Shown in pieces: positions 61,726 to 64,000 of a DNA stretch of 64,000 nucleotides. A program made the position numbers and the translations under genes. The notes under the pieces were generated by a model, which was given only the letters and a program-made list of their open reading frames with translations, made no database searches and was not told where the DNA came from. The stretch is from Microbacterium esteraromaticum. GTDB lineage: Bacteria; Actinomycetota; Actinomycetes; Actinomycetales; Microbacteriaceae. The stretch lies in contig NZ_CP043732.1 of the NCBI RefSeq assembly GCF_014084045.1, forward strand, positions 1,612,001 through 1,676,000. The letters are read 5' to 3'. Numbering within the stretch: position 1 is the stretch's first letter; each line of letters starts with the position of its first letter.

Positions 61726-62891
61726 ATGACTGCTCTCACAGCCGCGATGGATGACCTCCGCGAAGTCGCTCACCCGGAATCTGACCGCGGAATCCGGGTG
61801 GACCGTCTGTTCAAGACCTTCAAGCGAAGAGGTTCGTCCGGCGAGGACGTACGTGCCATCGATGACGTATCGCTGCAGGTCGACCCTGGGGAGCTCGTCG
61901 TGCTTCTGGGGCCCAGCGGCTGCGGTAAGACGACCCTGCTGAGATGCGTGGCAGGGCTCGAAGACGCAGACGGCGGCAGCATCTCGATCGGCGGCCGGAC
62001 GGTCTTCTCATCGGATGCCAAGGTCATGCTGAATGCGAACGAACGCGGTCTCTCGATGATCTTCCAGGCGTACGCACTGTGGCCGCACATGACGGTTCGC
62101 GACAACGTCGCCTATCCGCTGCAGTCCCACGGGGTCCGTGACAAGAAGGAGATCGCTGAGCGCGTCAGCCGGGTGCTGACTGCAGTCGGCCTCGAGCGCC
62201 TGGCCGGTGAGTATCCGGGGACGCTGAGCGGGGGCAGCAGCAACGGCTGGCCCTTGCACGGGCGCTCGTCATCGATCCTGCCGTCATCCTGTTCGACGAG
62301 CCGCTCTCGAACGTCGACGCGAAGGTTCGTCACCAGCTGCGAGAGGAGATCCGATCGATGCACGCCCGCATCGGCTTCGCGGCGCTCTACGTGACCCATG
62401 ATCAGGAGGAGGCGTTGTCGCTCGCGACTCGCATCGCGGTGCTGCACGAGGGCGAGGTCGTGCAGATCGGCACCCCCACCGAGATCTATGACGAGCCGGC
62501 GACGAGGTACGTCGCCGAGTTCGTCGGACGCGCCAACATCGTGGAATGCACGATCGCGGGCCAGACGCCCGAGTCCGTCACGGTGTCGTCTGCCCTGGGG
62601 GTCCTCACCGCACCGAGCAGCACCTCCTGGGCGCAGGGGCAATCGGCGTATCTCATCGTCCGGCCGGAGGACGTCGCACTCCGGCCGGACGATGGTGACG
62701 GATCCGAGACCGCGCTGCGTGGGGAGGTCGTCGGCATCGACTACGGCGGAGCCAGCTCTGAGGTGGACATCGCTCTCCCAGGAGGCGAACGCGTGCGCGC
62801 CCTGTGCCTCAAGTCCCATTTCATCCCCGCTATCGGTGCGGGCGTCGCTCTGACGCTCGATGTCGCCCGGGCAAGGGTGGTCGACCGATGA
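61726..62891 (+). pseudogene. ABC importer ATPase (FbpC/PotA type), frameshifted in the signature motif
   Basis: Residues up to Walker A GPSGCGKTT and the Q-loop IFQAYALWPHMTV are normal. At the signature the sequence reads LSGGSSNGW instead of LSGGQQQR, then loses sense; the next frame gives LALARALVIDPAVILFDEPLSNVDAKVRHQL, the switch region TLYVTHDQEEALSL and a TOBE-type C-terminus ending at 62891. One extra G in the five-G run 62230-62234 restores both the signature motif and the full ~388-residue protein. The next gene overlaps the stop (ATGA), which supports the reconstruction. Confidence 0.88.
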
Positions 62892-64000
62892 CTCAGCCAC
62901 TAATCGACAGAGAGAGCGCCGCTCCGCGTGGGGTCGTTCCCGTCGGATCGGAGTCTCGCGATCGCCGCAGGGCGAGCGCCTTCTCGGTGACTCTGCAGCG
63001 AGTGGCCGTGGTCGCCATCGTGGTGATCCTCTGCGTCGCGATCTTCCTCCCGCTGCTTCGCCTCTTCACCACCGGATTCGCTCCCGAGGGGCTGTTCTCC
63101 TTGGACGCCGTGCGTGACGTCTTCGGTGCGAGGTGGTTTCCGGATGCTCTGCGCAACACCGTGATCGTGGTGGGTTGCTCCAGCGCCGCCGCCGTCGTCA
63201 TCGCCGCACTGCTTGCCTGGGCCAACGAGCGCACAGACGCGGCGATGGGGTGGTTCGGGCAGATCCTGCCTCTCATCCCGCTGGTCGTGCCGGGGATGGT
63301 TCTCGCGACGGGCTGGGTGATGCTCGGCGCGCCGCGGGTCGGGCTGCTGCAGCGTCAGGTCGAGAGGTATCCGCTTCTCGATGCGATCATTCCCGATCTC
63401 CACAGCACTCCAGGGCTCATCTTCGTGATGACCCTGACGCTGGTGCCGTTCCCCTTCCTGATTCTGCAGAACGCTCTGCGCAATGTGGACCCGGCCCTGG
63501 AGGAGGCATCGATCGTCGCGGGCGCCGGGATCCGCCGCACAGTGTGGCGGATCTCTCTTCCCGCGGTGAAGCACGCGATCCTCGGCGGCGCGCTTCTGGC
63601 GGTCATCGTCGGAATCGCGGAGTATTCCGTTCCGTTGATCATCGGCACGCCTGCCCGGCTGGACATCCTCTCGGTGCACACGGTGCGATTCGTGACCGCC
63701 TCGTATCCGGCGCAGCTGGGAGAAGGATCGGTGATGGGCTTGTTCATGCTGTTCGTGACAGGCAGCCTGTGGCTGATCTACTTCAAGGTGAGCAAGGGCG
63801 GAAGGTTCTCGCAGATCGGCGGGAAGGCCGCGAAGGCCAGCCTCATGAAGCTCGGGTGGGCGAAGTGGCTGGTGCGCGCCGTCATGATGTGCTTCTTCCT
63901 CTGCTCGGCGGTGCTGCCGCTGTTCGCACTGGTTCTCGTGGCGCTTCAGCCGTACTGGACACCCGACATCGATGCCGCGTCGCTCGGCTTCTCGAACTTC
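62888..64000 (+). CDS. ABC importer permease (FbpB type), cut by window end
   Basis: The frame opens at the ATG overlapping the ATPase stop and stays open for 371 codons to the window end. After a charged ~35-residue N-terminus come several transmembrane helices and an EAA loop, EEASIVAGAGIRRTVWRISLP, typical of the binding-protein-dependent permeases. A second set of helices begins after KASLMKLGWAKWLVRAVMM, so this is a two-module permease like FbpB; the second EAA loop lies beyond the edge. It completes the importer with the binding protein and ATPase. Confidence 0.88.
   Translation, partial: MTQPLIDRESAAPRGVVPVGSESRDRRRASAFSVTLQRVAVVAIVVILCVAIFLPLLRLFTTGFAPEGLFSLDAVRDVFGARWFPDALRNTVIVVGCSSAAAVVIAALLAWANERTDAAMGWFGQILPLIPLVVPGMVLATGWVMLGAPRVGLLQRQVERYPLLDAIIPDLHSTPGLIFVMTLTLVPFPFLILQNALRNVDPALEEASIVAGAGIRRTVWRISLPAVKHAILGGALLAVIVGIAEYSVPLIIGTPARLDILSVHTVRFVTASYPAQLGEGSVMGLFMLFVTGSLWLIYFKVSKGGRFSQIGGKAAKASLMKLGWAKWLVRAVMMCFFLCSAVLPLFALVLVALQPYWTPDIDAASLGFSNF

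Noticed and set aside
1..64000. CRISPR array or prophage
   Set aside because: No regularly spaced short repeats and no phage structural, integrase or Cas proteins were seen.

Overview
The window is high-GC actinobacterial chromosome, most likely from Microbacterium or a close relative in the Microbacteriaceae. This is inferred from the codon bias and from family content: DUF3180 after folK, DUF6458, DUF4192, a MarP-type protease and a short Micrococcales-style folE-P-B-K operon. A recurring TANNNT hexamer six or seven bases before the start codon also suggests many leaderless transcripts. The species cannot be fixed from sequence alone.

Layout. 1-1360: three linked genes of unknown function, the first cut by the window edge. 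1372-12952: ordinary accessory and housekeeping genes (resolvase-like protein, malate dehydrogenase, YpfJ-type metalloprotease, aldehyde dehydrogenase, glutaredoxin-like protein, GT2-GtrA fusion, MarR regulator, LtrA protein, DUF6458, quinone oxidoreductase, lipoprotein, dGTPase). 13119-23864: a dense nucleoside-salvage locus. It has a ribokinase-type kinase, DeoC aldolase, GntR regulator, nucleoside hydrolase, a complete ECF importer (S, A, A', T), two tandem nucleoside phosphorylases (the first frameshifted), an MFS transporter and a second nucleoside hydrolase. Imported nucleosides would be cleaved by hydrolysis or phosphorolysis and the sugar sent through kinase and aldolase into central metabolism. 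24001-27357: an ABC-2 exporter divergent from a NarL-type two-component system. 27476-30320: small accessory genes, including a DHFR-like reductase, a VOC/SnoaL fusion and an Abi-like HEPN protein. 30321-31062: repeats, a terminator and a tRNA Phe-Asp-Glu cluster read on the minus strand.

31292-45238: cell wall and core functions: an M23 peptidase, pyrophosphatase, tilS, DUF937, hpt, ftsH, folE-folP-folB-folK, DUF3180, two bacterial PH proteins, a DUF2520 protein and lysS. 45252-54829: MarP-like protease, DUF4192, cardiolipin synthase, a duplicated-domain lipoprotein, diacylglycerol kinase, serS, a HAD phosphatase, tRNA-Ser and an LCP ligase. 54873-64000: an IclR-controlled catabolic locus with a degenerate and a normal 2-hydroxyacid dehydrogenase, an HpcH/HpaI aldolase, a Tm-1-like (UPF0261) protein, a PEP-hydrolase-like TIM barrel and an Fe/2-AEP-type ABC importer whose permease runs off the window. 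The substrate is unknown. This locus and the ECF nucleoside locus are the best candidates for a little-described system.

A caution on quality. Four otherwise normal genes (starting at 20076, 49455, 50175 and 61726) each carry a frameshift that adding one base to a short G or C run would repair. This pattern is more typical of homopolymer errors in long-read assemblies than of four independent pseudogenes.
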